From CBDUXT01 sp965371245 (GTDB taxonomy: Bacteria > Planctomycetota > Phycisphaerae > UBA1845), in assembly GCA_965371245.1 (NCBI GenBank), contig CBDUXT010000075.1, positions 1 through 30,175 on the forward strand: 30,175 bases of DNA, written 5' to 3'. A program made the translations under genes and the position numbers. The notes below the pieces were generated by a model. The model saw only the letters and a list, made by a program, of their open reading frames with translations. It did not search any database and was not told the origin of the DNA. Below, one piece after another: positions 1-6,767 of this stretch (positions are counted from its first letter, which is position 1; each line of letters starts with the position of its first letter).

Positions 1-366
1 AGCGAAGGTCGTTTCGGCTCGCGGACATCTGCGCCAAACCTATGTATTCTCAAGAATGTCCCGTCACAGGCCGATCTGACGATCAACGAGATCTTCTTGA
101 CGTACTGGAAGTTCGTTCCGGAGTACTATCGAAAATACGGGAAGGCCACGAGCGAGGTTGCCTCGATCCGGCGCGCATTGCTCCCGCTTCTGAGGTCATA
201 CGGAAGCCGGCCGGTACGAACGTTTGGCCCCCTGTCCCTGAAGACCTATCGAAAGAAGCTGATCGACGAAGGGCTCTCACGCGGCGTGGTCAACAACCAC
301 GTGGGTCGAGCCAAGCGTTTCTTCAAGTGGGCGGTGGAGAATGAGTTGGCGCCCGCGAGCGTGTTT
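1..366 (+). pseudogene. Tyrosine recombinase/phage integrase fragment (N-terminal SAM-like core-binding domain only)
   Basis: The reading frame is open at the left edge, so the true start lies outside the window; an internal TTG at 97 is only the first start-like codon. The translated segment (TYWKFVPEYYRKYGK, then LSRGVVNNHVGRAKRFFKWA, then ENELAPASVF) has the look of the DNA-core-binding domain of tyrosine recombinases common in Planctomycetota. Family-like sequence stops at about 366. The frame then runs to a stop at 547-549 through unrelated sequence that is antisense to the neighbouring NERD fragment. The whole catalytic domain (R...HxxR...Y) is missing, so the product should be inactive. 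This marks the scar of a former integrated element. Family assignment is by recognition, not by a search. Confidence 0.72.
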
Positions 367-895
367 CAACGCCCGGTCCTTCGCGATTCAGCAAAGCAGC
401 AAGGAGACCCTTTCTTTCTGGGTGAGAACCTTCGGCGGGTTGATCCCTCAGCAGTACACGATTACGGGCTGTTCCTGTTAGGTCGCATTGCAAGTCGTCC
501 GCCGAAAGAAAGACGAGTGCGTCCATCCATGGCACTCGTACTTTCTTGACCGCCTGCTGCGATTTGAGGAGCGAAACCAATGCCTTCGCTTTGCGGTTGG
601 CCAGCAGGACAGGATTGTCCTGGGAAATCGTCCTGCCTTCGTGCCTCCGAGTCCATGTACCCGCATCACCCGAAACATGACCGGGCCAACTCTTGATTTC
701 GACGAGCCAGAATCCTTGTTTGGTCAGGACTAGGAGATCGACCTCGTAAACGGCACCGTGGCTGGTTTGAAACTCGAAATTGGCCCAAGCCCGGTACGGT
801 TCGTGATCGAGTAGTCCTGCTCGGATAAAGTCCAGCGCACGACACTCCCACTCATATTCGGATGGTGTGATGATTTTCCAACGCGGCGGTCTCAT
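323..895 (-). pseudogene. NERD-domain protein fragment, N-terminus of a PglW/MAD6-like defence kinase
   Basis: The protein starts best at ATG 895 (MRPPRWKIITPSEYEWECRA), which has a GAGGG ribosome site about 5 bases upstream; the frame extends back to 955. The NERD nuclease-related fold is seen as ANFEFQTSHGAVYEVDLLVL followed by FWLVEIKSWPG, that is the D...ExK core. Homologues I recall are long NERD-plus-Ser/Thr-kinase proteins of BREX type 2 (PglW) and methylation-associated defence systems (MAD6). Here family-like sequence ends at about 366, abutting the integrase fragment, and the remaining 15 codons are antisense integrase. The kinase domain is absent; a possible piece of it lies at 2603-2740 on the other strand. 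It sits about 100 bases downstream of an HTH gene on the same strand. Probably nonfunctional as a kinase. Confidence 0.68.
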
Positions 896-996
896 CCGTC
901 CCTCAGTCTTGTGGGTTGCCGAGACAGCAAGCCGAACGCTTCCCGTCTCTTCCACAATCCTTTGTGGATTGTCGATCCTCGTATGAGTACCAAGAC

Positions 997-1197
997 CTAC
1001 CGTTTCGATTTCTTCTTGCCGGTCATGTTCTTGCGCACATACTCAGCGAGATCAGAGCGACGGAAACGGCGATCCCGGCGTTGTCCGACTCGAACGCACC
1101 GGAGTTGCCCGCTCGTCGTCCAACGGCGCAGAGTGATCTTGGCCACGCCGAGATAGGCCGCAGCCTCGTCGAGCGTCATCAAACCACTGTTCTCCAT
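997..1197 (-). CDS. Small helix-turn-helix (MerR/excisionase-type) DNA-binding protein
   Basis: This 66-residue protein is essentially one winged-HTH domain: LDEAAAYLGVAKITLRRWTT forms the helix-turn-helix, followed by a wing (GQLRCVRVGQRRDRRFRRSD) and a basic tail ending GKKKSKR. This is the excisionase/HTH_17 pattern used by recombination directionality factors and by small regulators of defence loci. The start at 1197 has only a weak purine-rich ribosome site; M7 is the alternative. It reads in the same direction as, and about 100 bases upstream of, the NERD fragment. That order is reminiscent of a regulator ahead of a defence operon (MAD1 is such an HTH protein in MADS), but it could equally be the excisionase of the vanished integrative element. 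It is divergent from the exonuclease gene at 1350. Confidence 0.72.
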   Translation of the reverse strand: MENSGLMTLDEAAAYLGVAKITLRRWTTSGQLRCVRVGQRRDRRFRRSDLAEYVRKNMTGKKKSKR

Positions 1198-1349
1198 CGT
1201 GGCAAGTCTATCTCACTTGATCATGGGCACAAGGAGCAAGAAGGGCGGTCCTACGTCTTTGCGGGCCGGTTTCGAGGATTCTCACAGCCTACCCGGTCCA
1301 GACTGGGCTGCGAGTCGTGTACAATCACGCCAGGAGCGCAGACCGCAAC

Positions 1350-2246
1350 ATGACCATGCTGTCCGAAGCCAAACTCGTTGTCCTTGACGTGGAAACGACC
1401 GGGCTATCACCAGCCACGGGCGACCGAGTCGTTGAACTCGGGATGATCACTTGCCAAGGACCAACGGAGATCAGCCGCTCCAGCCACCTCATCAACCCTG
1501 GACGACCAATCCCGTGGGACGCGTACCAAGTCCATGGCATCAGCGATCAAGACGTTGCGGGGTGCTCGCCCTTCAACGAAATCGCGGAGGAAGTCGAGTC
1601 TACTTTGGTAGACTCCTGGATCGTCGGACACAACGTCCGCTTCGATACGGGCTTCATCGCCATGGAGTTGCAGCAAGCTGGGGCTTCCGTAGTGCCACTC
1701 GGTTGTCTGGATACTTGTCAGCTGGCATCAGCCCTCTGGGATTTTCCCAACTACAAGCTCGAAACCGTCGTCAACGCTTTGAAGATTCCGACGACGCGAC
1801 TCCACCGCGCCTTGGAAGACGCTTCTGTGACGGGGGAGGTCTTCCACCACGTGGTTCGAGAACTGGGCGGTTGGGATGCCTTGACAATTGACGATCTCAT
1901 GCGATTGCATCGTTACGAGCCGTCGTGGCCGAGTGAGTCGAAGGGCGATCTTCCGGAACCGCTCTACGATGCTTTGACCAACGGAGGCAGCCTGTCGATT
2001 CGATGCCCCCTGGAGCAGCCGAACAGGCGGATTAAGGGCGGAATCCGCGATGCCCGCTTGAGGCCAGAGACCTCATTCGGTAGAATGGCGACCGAAGTTC
2101 CCGTAAATGGAGAATCCCGGCTATATGCGACAAGCAATAAAGTTGATCGTGACGCTCCTGTACGCAACGACCGCTCTGGTCTCTGTGGTGATGCTGGCCG
2201 CACTCGCCGCGGCCTTTGGCTTCATCATAGCCGTAGGCTTGGGTGA
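1350..2246 (+). CDS. DEDDh-type 3'-5' exonuclease (DnaQ/RNase T superfamily)
   Basis: The three exonuclease motifs are all present. Exo I is VLDVETTGL (Asp13, Glu15 from ATG 1350), Exo II is VGHNVRFD (Asp99) and Exo III is HRALEDA (His152, Asp157), which makes it a DEDDh enzyme able to remove nucleotides from 3' ends with two metal ions. Catalytic residues are intact. ATG 1350 is preferred because AGGAG lies at 1332-1336; the frame also opens at GTG 1317, and ATG 1356 is possible. Beyond residue about 190 the sequence loses recognisable character, and its last 140 bases overlap the membrane-protein gene at 2107, so the natural C-terminus may have been altered by a frameshift. Stand-alone epsilon-like exonucleases often sit in repair or defence islands; the substrate is unknown. 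Confidence 0.8.
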   Translation: MTMLSEAKLVVLDVETTGLSPATGDRVVELGMITCQGPTEISRSSHLINPGRPIPWDAYQVHGISDQDVAGCSPFNEIAEEVESTLVDSWIVGHNVRFDTGFIAMELQQAGASVVPLGCLDTCQLASALWDFPNYKLETVVNALKIPTTRLHRALEDASVTGEVFHHVVRELGGWDALTIDDLMRLHRYEPSWPSESKGDLPEPLYDALTNGGSLSIRCPLEQPNRRIKGGIRDARLRPETSFGRMATEVPVNGESRLYATSNKVDRDAPVRNDRSGLCGDAGRTRRGLWLHHSRRLG

Positions 2247-2523
2247 GCACGTCCTGCATATCTCACACACCTTCGCGGTGGTTTGCGCCTACGCACTGTC
2301 AACCATTCTTCTGGTCATCTTCGAACTGCTCGGCTGGCAGAAGTGGCGCGAGTACGAACGGCAGAGCAAGGAACAAGCCCGTTCGGGCATCTTCTGGGTG
2401 TCAACTCTTTTCTTGGGCGTAGTCTCCGACAAGGCCATTGCCGTCCTCGCCAGTTGGCTGCCGCGATGTACCCACCGGATCAAGACGATATGGGGATCTT
2501 CACCGCCGGACACTAAACTCTAA
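2107..2523 (+). CDS. Small hydrophobic membrane protein of unknown function
   Basis: I do not recognise a family. The 138-residue product has a long hydrophobic N-terminal stretch (about residues 10-45), a second membrane span around residues 53-76 (FAVVCAYALSTILLVIF) and a third less hydrophobic one around 94-116. A charged, Glu/Arg/Lys-rich segment (WREYERQSKEQARSG) between spans two and three probably faces the cytoplasm. Two starts are possible: ATG 2107, or ATG 2125, which has GGAG 11 bases upstream. The gene overlaps the end of the exonuclease frame by about 140 bases in a different frame, which is longer than usual for genuine overlaps, so one of the two ends is probably not native. 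Confidence 0.5.
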   Translation: MENPGYMRQAIKLIVTLLYATTALVSVVMLAALAAAFGFIIAVGLGEHVLHISHTFAVVCAYALSTILLVIFELLGWQKWREYERQSKEQARSGIFWVSTLFLGVVSDKAIAVLASWLPRCTHRIKTIWGSSPPDTKL

Positions 2524-2602
2524 GGCAGCGCTCCTGCCGGATTCCCGGACCTGCTCGGAGTGTAGTTCCATCATGGTCGAACTCATCCCCTCTTGAGCCT
2601 AG

Positions 2603-2740
2603 TGGCGTCGTAGCCTTCGCGTCGGATACCGTATCGTTTCGCGGCTCGGCTCCGGCGGTGTTGGAACGACGTTCAAAGTTCTGGAAGTGGAGCGCGGCAC
2701 GAAGGAAGAGCTTGGCACTTATGTGGCAAAGGTGGGTTAA
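2603..2740 (+). pseudogene. Protein-kinase glycine-rich-loop fragment
   Basis: Between stop codons at 2600-2602 and 2738-2740 the frame reads GYRIVSRLGSGGVGTTFKVL and ends LGTYVAKVG. This is the first two beta strands of a Ser/Thr protein kinase: the nucleotide-binding loop G-S-G-G-V-G and, at the end, the V-A-K lysine of subdomain II. There is no start codon and nothing recognisable follows, so it is a relic. The VEVERGTKEELGTYVAKV segment resembles, to my recollection, the kinase part of NERD-kinase defence proteins, whose NERD part lies at 323-895 on the opposite strand. A break plus inversion of one ancestral gene would explain both pieces, but the link is inference. Confidence 0.5.
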
Positions 2741-2853
2741 GACGGATGATCGCCGAACGTCTAAGCAGCTTGCTCAACTCAACCGCATCGTCCTTGCTGA
2801 GGACTCGCATCCACACTCTTCGGGCTGTCTTCTTGGCCATCAGTACGCCATCG

Positions 2854-3681
2854 TTAGAGCCGTGCCCCGCAGTACTTGCAGTGTTTGGCGTCCGCGTCGT
2901 GTCCCTCAGCTGAGCGCTGCGGGCACGCTTGCGTGCTCACCTGTCCGTGTGTCGCCTTGGACAGCTCAACCGTGACGATGCCGGTGGGAACCGCAATGAT
3001 CGAGTAGCCCAGGATCATCACAACGCTGGCGAGCATCTGTCCCAGTACCGTCGTCGGTGCAATGTCGCCGTAGCCGACCGTAGTGAGCGTGACGATGGCC
3101 CAGTAGATACTGCGGGGGATGCTATCGAAACCGTTCGCCTCGCCCTCGATCAGGTACATGAGCGTACCCACGATCAGCACCAACGTCGCCACCGTGCCGA
3201 GGAAGACGGTGATCTTGTGCCGACTGGCTCTCAGCGCCTGCCCCAGCACACGGGCCTCCTCGACAAAACGCGCCAGCTTGAGTACGCGAAATACGCGTAG
3301 AAGTCGCAGGGTTCGAATGACCAGAAGCGTTTGGGCGCCGGGTAGCAGCACGCTTAGATAGGTCGGCACGATAGCGAGCAGGTCCACCACACCGAAGAAG
3401 CTGGTTGCGTAGCGCAGTGGCGGACCGACACAGACCAACCGGAAGATATACTCCACGGTAAACAGGATCGTGAACGCCCATTCAGCTGCACGCAGGTACC
3501 ACGCGTAGCGCTCGTGAACGGCTGCCACGCTTTCCAGCAGCACCGCCAGCACACTCAGCACAATGCACCACAGCAGCAGTACATCGAACGCTCGTCCCGC
3601 CGCTGTGTCGGCTTCGAAAATAACCTCGTGCAGGCAGGCCCGCCACGCTGGATGCAGTGGTTGATCTCGTTGAACCGTCAT
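2854..3681 (-). CDS. Voltage-gated-type potassium channel (6-TM ion transport protein)
   Basis: This 275-residue inner-membrane protein has six predicted spans. The first four form a voltage-sensor-like domain whose S4 carries regularly spaced arginines (IRTLRLLRVFRVLKLARF, about residues 122-139). A pore loop follows with the selectivity filter TLTTVGYGD (residues 198-206), diagnostic of K+ selectivity, then S6 (LASVVMILGYSIIAVPTGIV). The cytoplasmic tail ends in a half-preserved zinc ribbon: HCKYCGARL keeps one CxxC pair, while the first reads CPQR, so its second cysteine seems to have become Arg. Length and layout match bacterial Kv-like channels. It stands alone, with no operon partner on its strand, and is likely functional as a tetrameric K+ channel. 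Confidence 0.93.
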   Translation of the reverse strand: MTVQRDQPLHPAWRACLHEVIFEADTAAGRAFDVLLLWCIVLSVLAVLLESVAAVHERYAWYLRAAEWAFTILFTVEYIFRLVCVGPPLRYATSFFGVVDLLAIVPTYLSVLLPGAQTLLVIRTLRLLRVFRVLKLARFVEEARVLGQALRASRHKITVFLGTVATLVLIVGTLMYLIEGEANGFDSIPRSIYWAIVTLTTVGYGDIAPTTVLGQMLASVVMILGYSIIAVPTGIVTVELSKATHGQVSTQACPQRSAEGHDADAKHCKYCGARL

Positions 3682-4146
3682 CCGGACCAGTCTAGCCCGC
3701 TTCGTCTACCTGTCACGTGCCCACCAACGGCTCCTTGGCTTCCACGTATCCAGGGAGGGTCAGCCGTCGCATCGTGCCGCCTTACGACCCCTGTCCCGGG
3801 GTGAGGAGCTGGTGCCATAAACGCGCTCCGTGGAGCCCTCGTGCTAGCTGCCCAGATTTGGTCGTTCGGATAACGCCTCGCATTCCATCAACGAAGTCAG
3901 CCGTGAACGGAGCCGTTCTATCTTCCAACATGAGCTGTCAAAGGCGTGCTCGTTGGCGAATTCCACGGCTGCCAGATACTTGGCATTTGTTTCAAAATAA
4001 TCCAGGATCTCGGTCAAAAACGTTGTAACACTGTAATAGAGGAAGGACGTATTGATACAGAGGGATCTGGGAAATCCGATGTTCAACAGACATAAGCTGC
4101 TTTCACACGGCAGAGTGCGATAGCAGAACACAGATCAATACGTCGC
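3682..4146. other. Intergenic stretch without a supported gene
   Basis: These roughly 465 bases lie upstream of the K+ channel and of the leader at 4147. Open frames exist, including a 95-codon one on the minus strand at 3844-4131, but it has no ribosome site and no family resemblance. It is somewhat richer in A and T than its surroundings (for example around 3985-4080). The channel promoter presumably lies just above 3681. Nothing else is recognised. Confidence 0.4.
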
Positions 4147-4200
4147 CCCCGGTAGTGGTTTTCCCAGCACTGCCGGGGCTTCCTCTTTGATAAAGAGGAG
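4147..4200 (+). promoter_or_regulatory. Two-hairpin leader that buries the ribosome binding site of the 4207 frame
   Basis: Hairpin 1 pairs CCCCGGTAGTG (4147-4157) with CACTGCCGGGG (4168-4178), one mismatch, 10-base loop. Hairpin 2 is perfect: CCTCTTT (4182-4188), loop GAT, AAAGAGG (4192-4198). The Shine-Dalgarno sequence GAGGAG (4195-4200), six bases before ATG 4207, overlaps the right arm of hairpin 2, so folding would block ribosome entry. This arrangement could act as a translational switch or protect the message. The gene it once served is now truncated, so any present role is doubtful. Confidence 0.5.
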
Positions 4201-4206
4201 AGACGT

Positions 4207-4345
4207 ATGAACGAGAATACCCAAAACGCCGTAGCCGAGGCACCACCTGACTCGGTCATCGCAACCAGCACCCACGGAGATGCATCAGAAGAGACGCGGC
4301 TCCAAGTTCGCCAGTTTGTTGATGCCCTGACGATCCCTGACGCGA
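4207..4345 (+). pseudogene. 5' fragment of a primase-like gene
   Basis: The frame starts at ATG 4207 with a strong GAGGAG site (MNENTQNAVAEAPPDS...) and stays open to 4833, but only the first 46 or so codons look native. The segment LQVRQFVDAL at about 4309-4335 matches FQVHQFVDAL at 21061-21090 in the truncated primase frame, and the underlying DNA is also similar there (CCAGTTTGT-GATGCCCTG). The present piece thus looks like the missing kind of N-terminus for a primase of that family, cut off at about 4345 where the diverged repeat begins. The rest of the frame is low-complexity in character, Ser/Thr/Arg rich, and antisense to the zinc-ribbon gene at 4536-4979, so I do not regard it as protein coding. 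Confidence 0.45.
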
Positions 4346-4470
4346 GTGCATGTTGTCGTGACTGCTACACATCAACGCGTTCCTCTAGGTACTCGCACGC
4401 CAACGGCTCTCTTACAATACGCGTTCAGATTCATTCCGGTGAATGCGCCAAAGAGCAAGAGTGCCACCGG
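4346..4470 (+). repeat. Diverged direct repeat, copy 1
   Basis: This segment aligns almost without gaps to 5046-5175. The best conserved part is GCGTTCAGATTCAT (around 4421-4435 here, 5118-5132 there). Conceptual translation in the matching + frame gives LLQYAFRFIPVN here and FLQSAFRFILAN in copy 2, each preceded by RVPL and followed by KSAT or KSATG. By eye identity is near 70 percent in the first 75 bases. The two copies bracket the zinc-ribbon gene at 4536-4979. The family is unknown to me. Confidence 0.45.
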
Positions 4471-4535
4471 ATGGCCGGGCTTGACCGACCGACCAAGGGC
4501 GTCCGTGCTACGCTCGGGCCGATGGTGCCTCGGCG

Positions 4536-4979
4536 TTATCCATCGCCAGCCACTTCGACGGATGAGGCTTCATGCAGTCTACAACCAGCGCTGCATTCGG
4601 GACAGACGGTCACGCCATCGACGGGGTCGGCGGGCAACAAGCGTAGGTCATATCCGCACGATGCGCAGCAGGGAATGCCCTGGTCCATCATCACCCGACA
4701 GAGTGTTCGCCGGATCGTCTTCTTGAAAGCCAAGACGATCGCCCAGCAGGCCATCACCGTGACGACGACGACCAGCCACCGAACCGCCGCTCGCGATGCC
4801 ATGGGGACACCAAGACGTCGGAGGGAAAACTGAATCACCACGGATGGACCCACCACGCCCGCGATCGCTGCCCAATACCGCCAACTCGTGCCGACGGTCT
4901 GCTTGGCGATGGACCAAGCTTGGCGCTGCGCTTCCTTTGTCGGAAGGCGTAGCAGCTCCGGAAACAACTTCGAGATCAT
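4536..4979 (-). CDS. Two-span membrane protein with C-terminal CGYDLR zinc ribbon
   Basis: The likely start is ATG 4979 (MISKLFPELLRLPTKEAQR), giving 147 residues; the frame extends back to 5057 without family-like sequence. Two membrane spans (about WRYWAAIAGVVGPSVVIQF and WLVVVVTVMACWAIVLAF) precede a cytoplasmic helix (FKKTIRRTLCRVMMDQGI) and a zinc ribbon formed by CASCGYDLR and CPECSAGC. This architecture, membrane anchor plus CGYDLRG/CPECG ribbon, is very common in Planctomycetota and is a lineage marker; its function is not known. The usual final CPECG is CPECS here. No operon partner is present, and the gene is flanked by two diverged direct repeats. Confidence 0.8.
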   Translation of the reverse strand: MISKLFPELLRLPTKEAQRQAWSIAKQTVGTSWRYWAAIAGVVGPSVVIQFSLRRLGVPMASRAAVRWLVVVVTVMACWAIVLAFKKTIRRTLCRVMMDQGIPCCASCGYDLRLLPADPVDGVTVCPECSAGCRLHEASSVEVAGDG

Positions 4980-5045
4980 CGGCGTTCTCGAAAAGGGCTC
5001 GAGGGGCGCCAACACCCGACCCGTTGGAAGATCGCCAGTCCGATT

Positions 5046-5175
5046 GCACATTGCCATAGGTACTGCGCATCCACGGGTGCCTCTCTGTGCTCAACCGCTA
5101 ACTCGTTTCCTCCAGTCTGCGTTCAGATTCATCCTGGCAAACACCGAAGAACACATGAAGTCGGCGACCTGCATC
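5046..5175 (+). repeat. Diverged direct repeat, copy 2
   Basis: Second copy of the element at 4346-4470, about 700 bases further on in the same orientation. The shared core is TGCGTTCAGATTCATCCTGG. It covers the upstream side of the zinc-ribbon gene, so it may contribute to that gene's promoter region. Neither copy carries a credible gene on its own. Confidence 0.45.
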
Positions 5176-5653
5176 ACAGGTCCCGCCGCGCAGCATAATC
5201 GAACTCCGACGCGTGTCGATTGACACGTCGGACGTAGAGTGTTCGGGCACACGGATCCAAACGTCCGGATTCGACCGCACACGCGCCCGTCGGATCGCGT
5301 TCAACAATCGCTTCCTGCGCGAGCGGCCCTCAATCGAAGATCGCCGGGGCGTTATAAGAAGAGTTTCTTCCGTGGCCGTCCGATAAACGTGGTGCGCTAC
5401 CACCGCGCCAACACCCGGCTAGCGTACGGTCGGGGGGGATACGCCCGCGCGCGGCGCGTGTCGATGGCGAAGCCGCGCGCGGCAGCTCCACGGAAACCGA
5501 GTATGGGTTCGAGAAGGCACCACGGCAATCTGGCGACATGCGAGGTCGCGCGAGGCTGTCGCGTACACCGTGGCGGGCAGTTCCTCTCCGCACCGATCAG
5601 AGAGTGATTTCGAAGATTGAGGATCAACGCGAGACGATCCAAGGATTTCGAGC
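5176..5653. other. Intergenic, GC-rich, with a hairpin at 5206-5231
   Basis: No gene is supported. CCGACGCGTGTC (5206-5217) pairs with GACACGTCGG (5222-5231) over a GATT loop, with a two-base bulge, giving a stable 10-pair stem. Further on, 5445-5495 is dominated by alternating CG runs (CGCGCGCGG twice). The stretch must carry the promoter for the + strand glycan operon that starts at 5654, but I could not identify clear -35/-10 boxes. Confidence 0.4.
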
Positions 5654-6727
5654 GTGAACGTTTTAATCGATCTGGGACATCCGGCACACCTGCACTTCTT
5701 TCGCCACGCTGCCCGGCAATTGGCGGAAGAAGGGCACACCGTGCGCATGACGGGTCGAGACAAGGACATCCTGGTCGAGTTGGCACGCGGGTTGAATCTC
5801 GACGTCGAGTTCTTCGGCGAGTGCCGCCCCGGTATCGTGCCCATGGCCGGCGAGCTGATCTATCGCCAGTGGCGACTCGCGGGCATCATTCGGCGGTTCA
5901 AGCCCGACGTAATGCTCGGGATCGCGGGCACCTACATCAGTGTTCTGGGAAAGCTGTTCGCCGTACCGACGTATGTCTTCTACGACACCGAGCACGCGAC
6001 GCTTTCGAACATGCTCGCATATCCCTTCGCGACATGCACGTTCGTACCACAGTGTTACCGCAAGGCAATCAAATGGCGCCATCGCCGTTATAACGGCTAT
6101 CACGAACTCGCCTACCTGCACCCGAAGCGCTTCCAGGCCGATTCAAGTGTGCTCGAAGCGGTCAGGCTCGATCCCGGCGAACGGTTCAGCATCGTTCGTT
6201 TTGTCGGGTGGGGTGCGGTCCACGACACGGGGTTGTCCGGTCTGACGGACGAGAACAAATTGCGGCTCGTCATGGAGTTACGGCGGTTCGGTCGCGTGTT
6301 CGTTTCGAGTGAAGCGCCACTGCCCGAAGGCCTCGAAGCGTACCGGCTCCGGCTGGATGTCACGCGCGTACATCACCTCATGGCGCACGCGGACTTGGTC
6401 TTCGGTGAAAGCGCCACCATGGCGTCCGAGGCGTCGGTACTCGGCGTTCCGTCCGTCTACATCGACCCCGTCGGACGTGGTTACACGGATGAACAGGAAC
6501 ACGTGTACGGCCTGGTCTCGAACTTCACCACGCGGCGGCAGACGGAGGCGATCGACCGGGCCGTGGAGATTCTCGCTGACTATGACCGAGTGAAATGGCG
6601 TTCGGTCGGCAGGAAGCTGGTCGAGGACAAAATCGACGTGACGGGATTGGTGTGCCGCGTCGCGACAGAGTGTCCGTACGTGACGCCGGCGGATGCCGTG
6701 CCCAACGTCGGCGGGCTGGGAGCATAA
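5654..6727 (+). CDS. DUF354 family protein (GT-B-like, UDP-GlcNAc 2-epimerase/glycosyltransferase fold)
   Basis: The opening MNVLIDLGHPAHLHFFRHAA is the hallmark of DUF354 proteins, which adopt the two-Rossmann GT-B fold related to UDP-N-acetylglucosamine 2-epimerase and glycosyltransferases and are found in archaeal and bacterial surface-glycan clusters. Further matches are FKPDVMLGIAGTY in the N-domain and GESATMASEASVLGVPSVYI in the nucleotide-sugar-binding C-domain. The 357-residue length is typical. The start is GTG 5654, chosen because AAGGA lies at 5640-5644 and because family members begin here. It is the first gene of a five-gene + operon, 40 bases ahead of asnB. It probably transfers or modifies a sugar at the cytoplasmic face; donor and acceptor are unknown. 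Confidence 0.88.
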   Translation: MNVLIDLGHPAHLHFFRHAARQLAEEGHTVRMTGRDKDILVELARGLNLDVEFFGECRPGIVPMAGELIYRQWRLAGIIRRFKPDVMLGIAGTYISVLGKLFAVPTYVFYDTEHATLSNMLAYPFATCTFVPQCYRKAIKWRHRRYNGYHELAYLHPKRFQADSSVLEAVRLDPGERFSIVRFVGWGAVHDTGLSGLTDENKLRLVMELRRFGRVFVSSEAPLPEGLEAYRLRLDVTRVHHLMAHADLVFGESATMASEASVLGVPSVYIDPVGRGYTDEQEHVYGLVSNFTTRRQTEAIDRAVEILADYDRVKWRSVGRKLVEDKIDVTGLVCRVATECPYVTPADAVPNVGGLGA

Positions 6728-6767
6728 GGCGCGAGCTACGGCTCGATGACGGGGAGTCCATACGACT

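Noticed and set aside
2700..2841. Short minus-strand frame starting MAKKTARRVWMRVLSKDD
   Set aside because: The first 30 residues look protein-like, but there is no ribosome site, the tail is antisense to the kinase fragment, and I recognise no family.
3844..4131. 95-codon minus-strand frame
   Set aside because: No ribosome site and no family resemblance; kept only as a remark in the intergenic entry.
4346..4833. Rest of the frame that starts at 4207
   Set aside because: Open for over 160 further codons, but its sequence is antisense to the zinc-ribbon gene and covers the repeat; not counted as coding.
5239..5607. 122-codon + frame before the glycan operon
   Set aside because: Arg-rich, low-complexity translation of a CG-alternating stretch; no start signal or motif.
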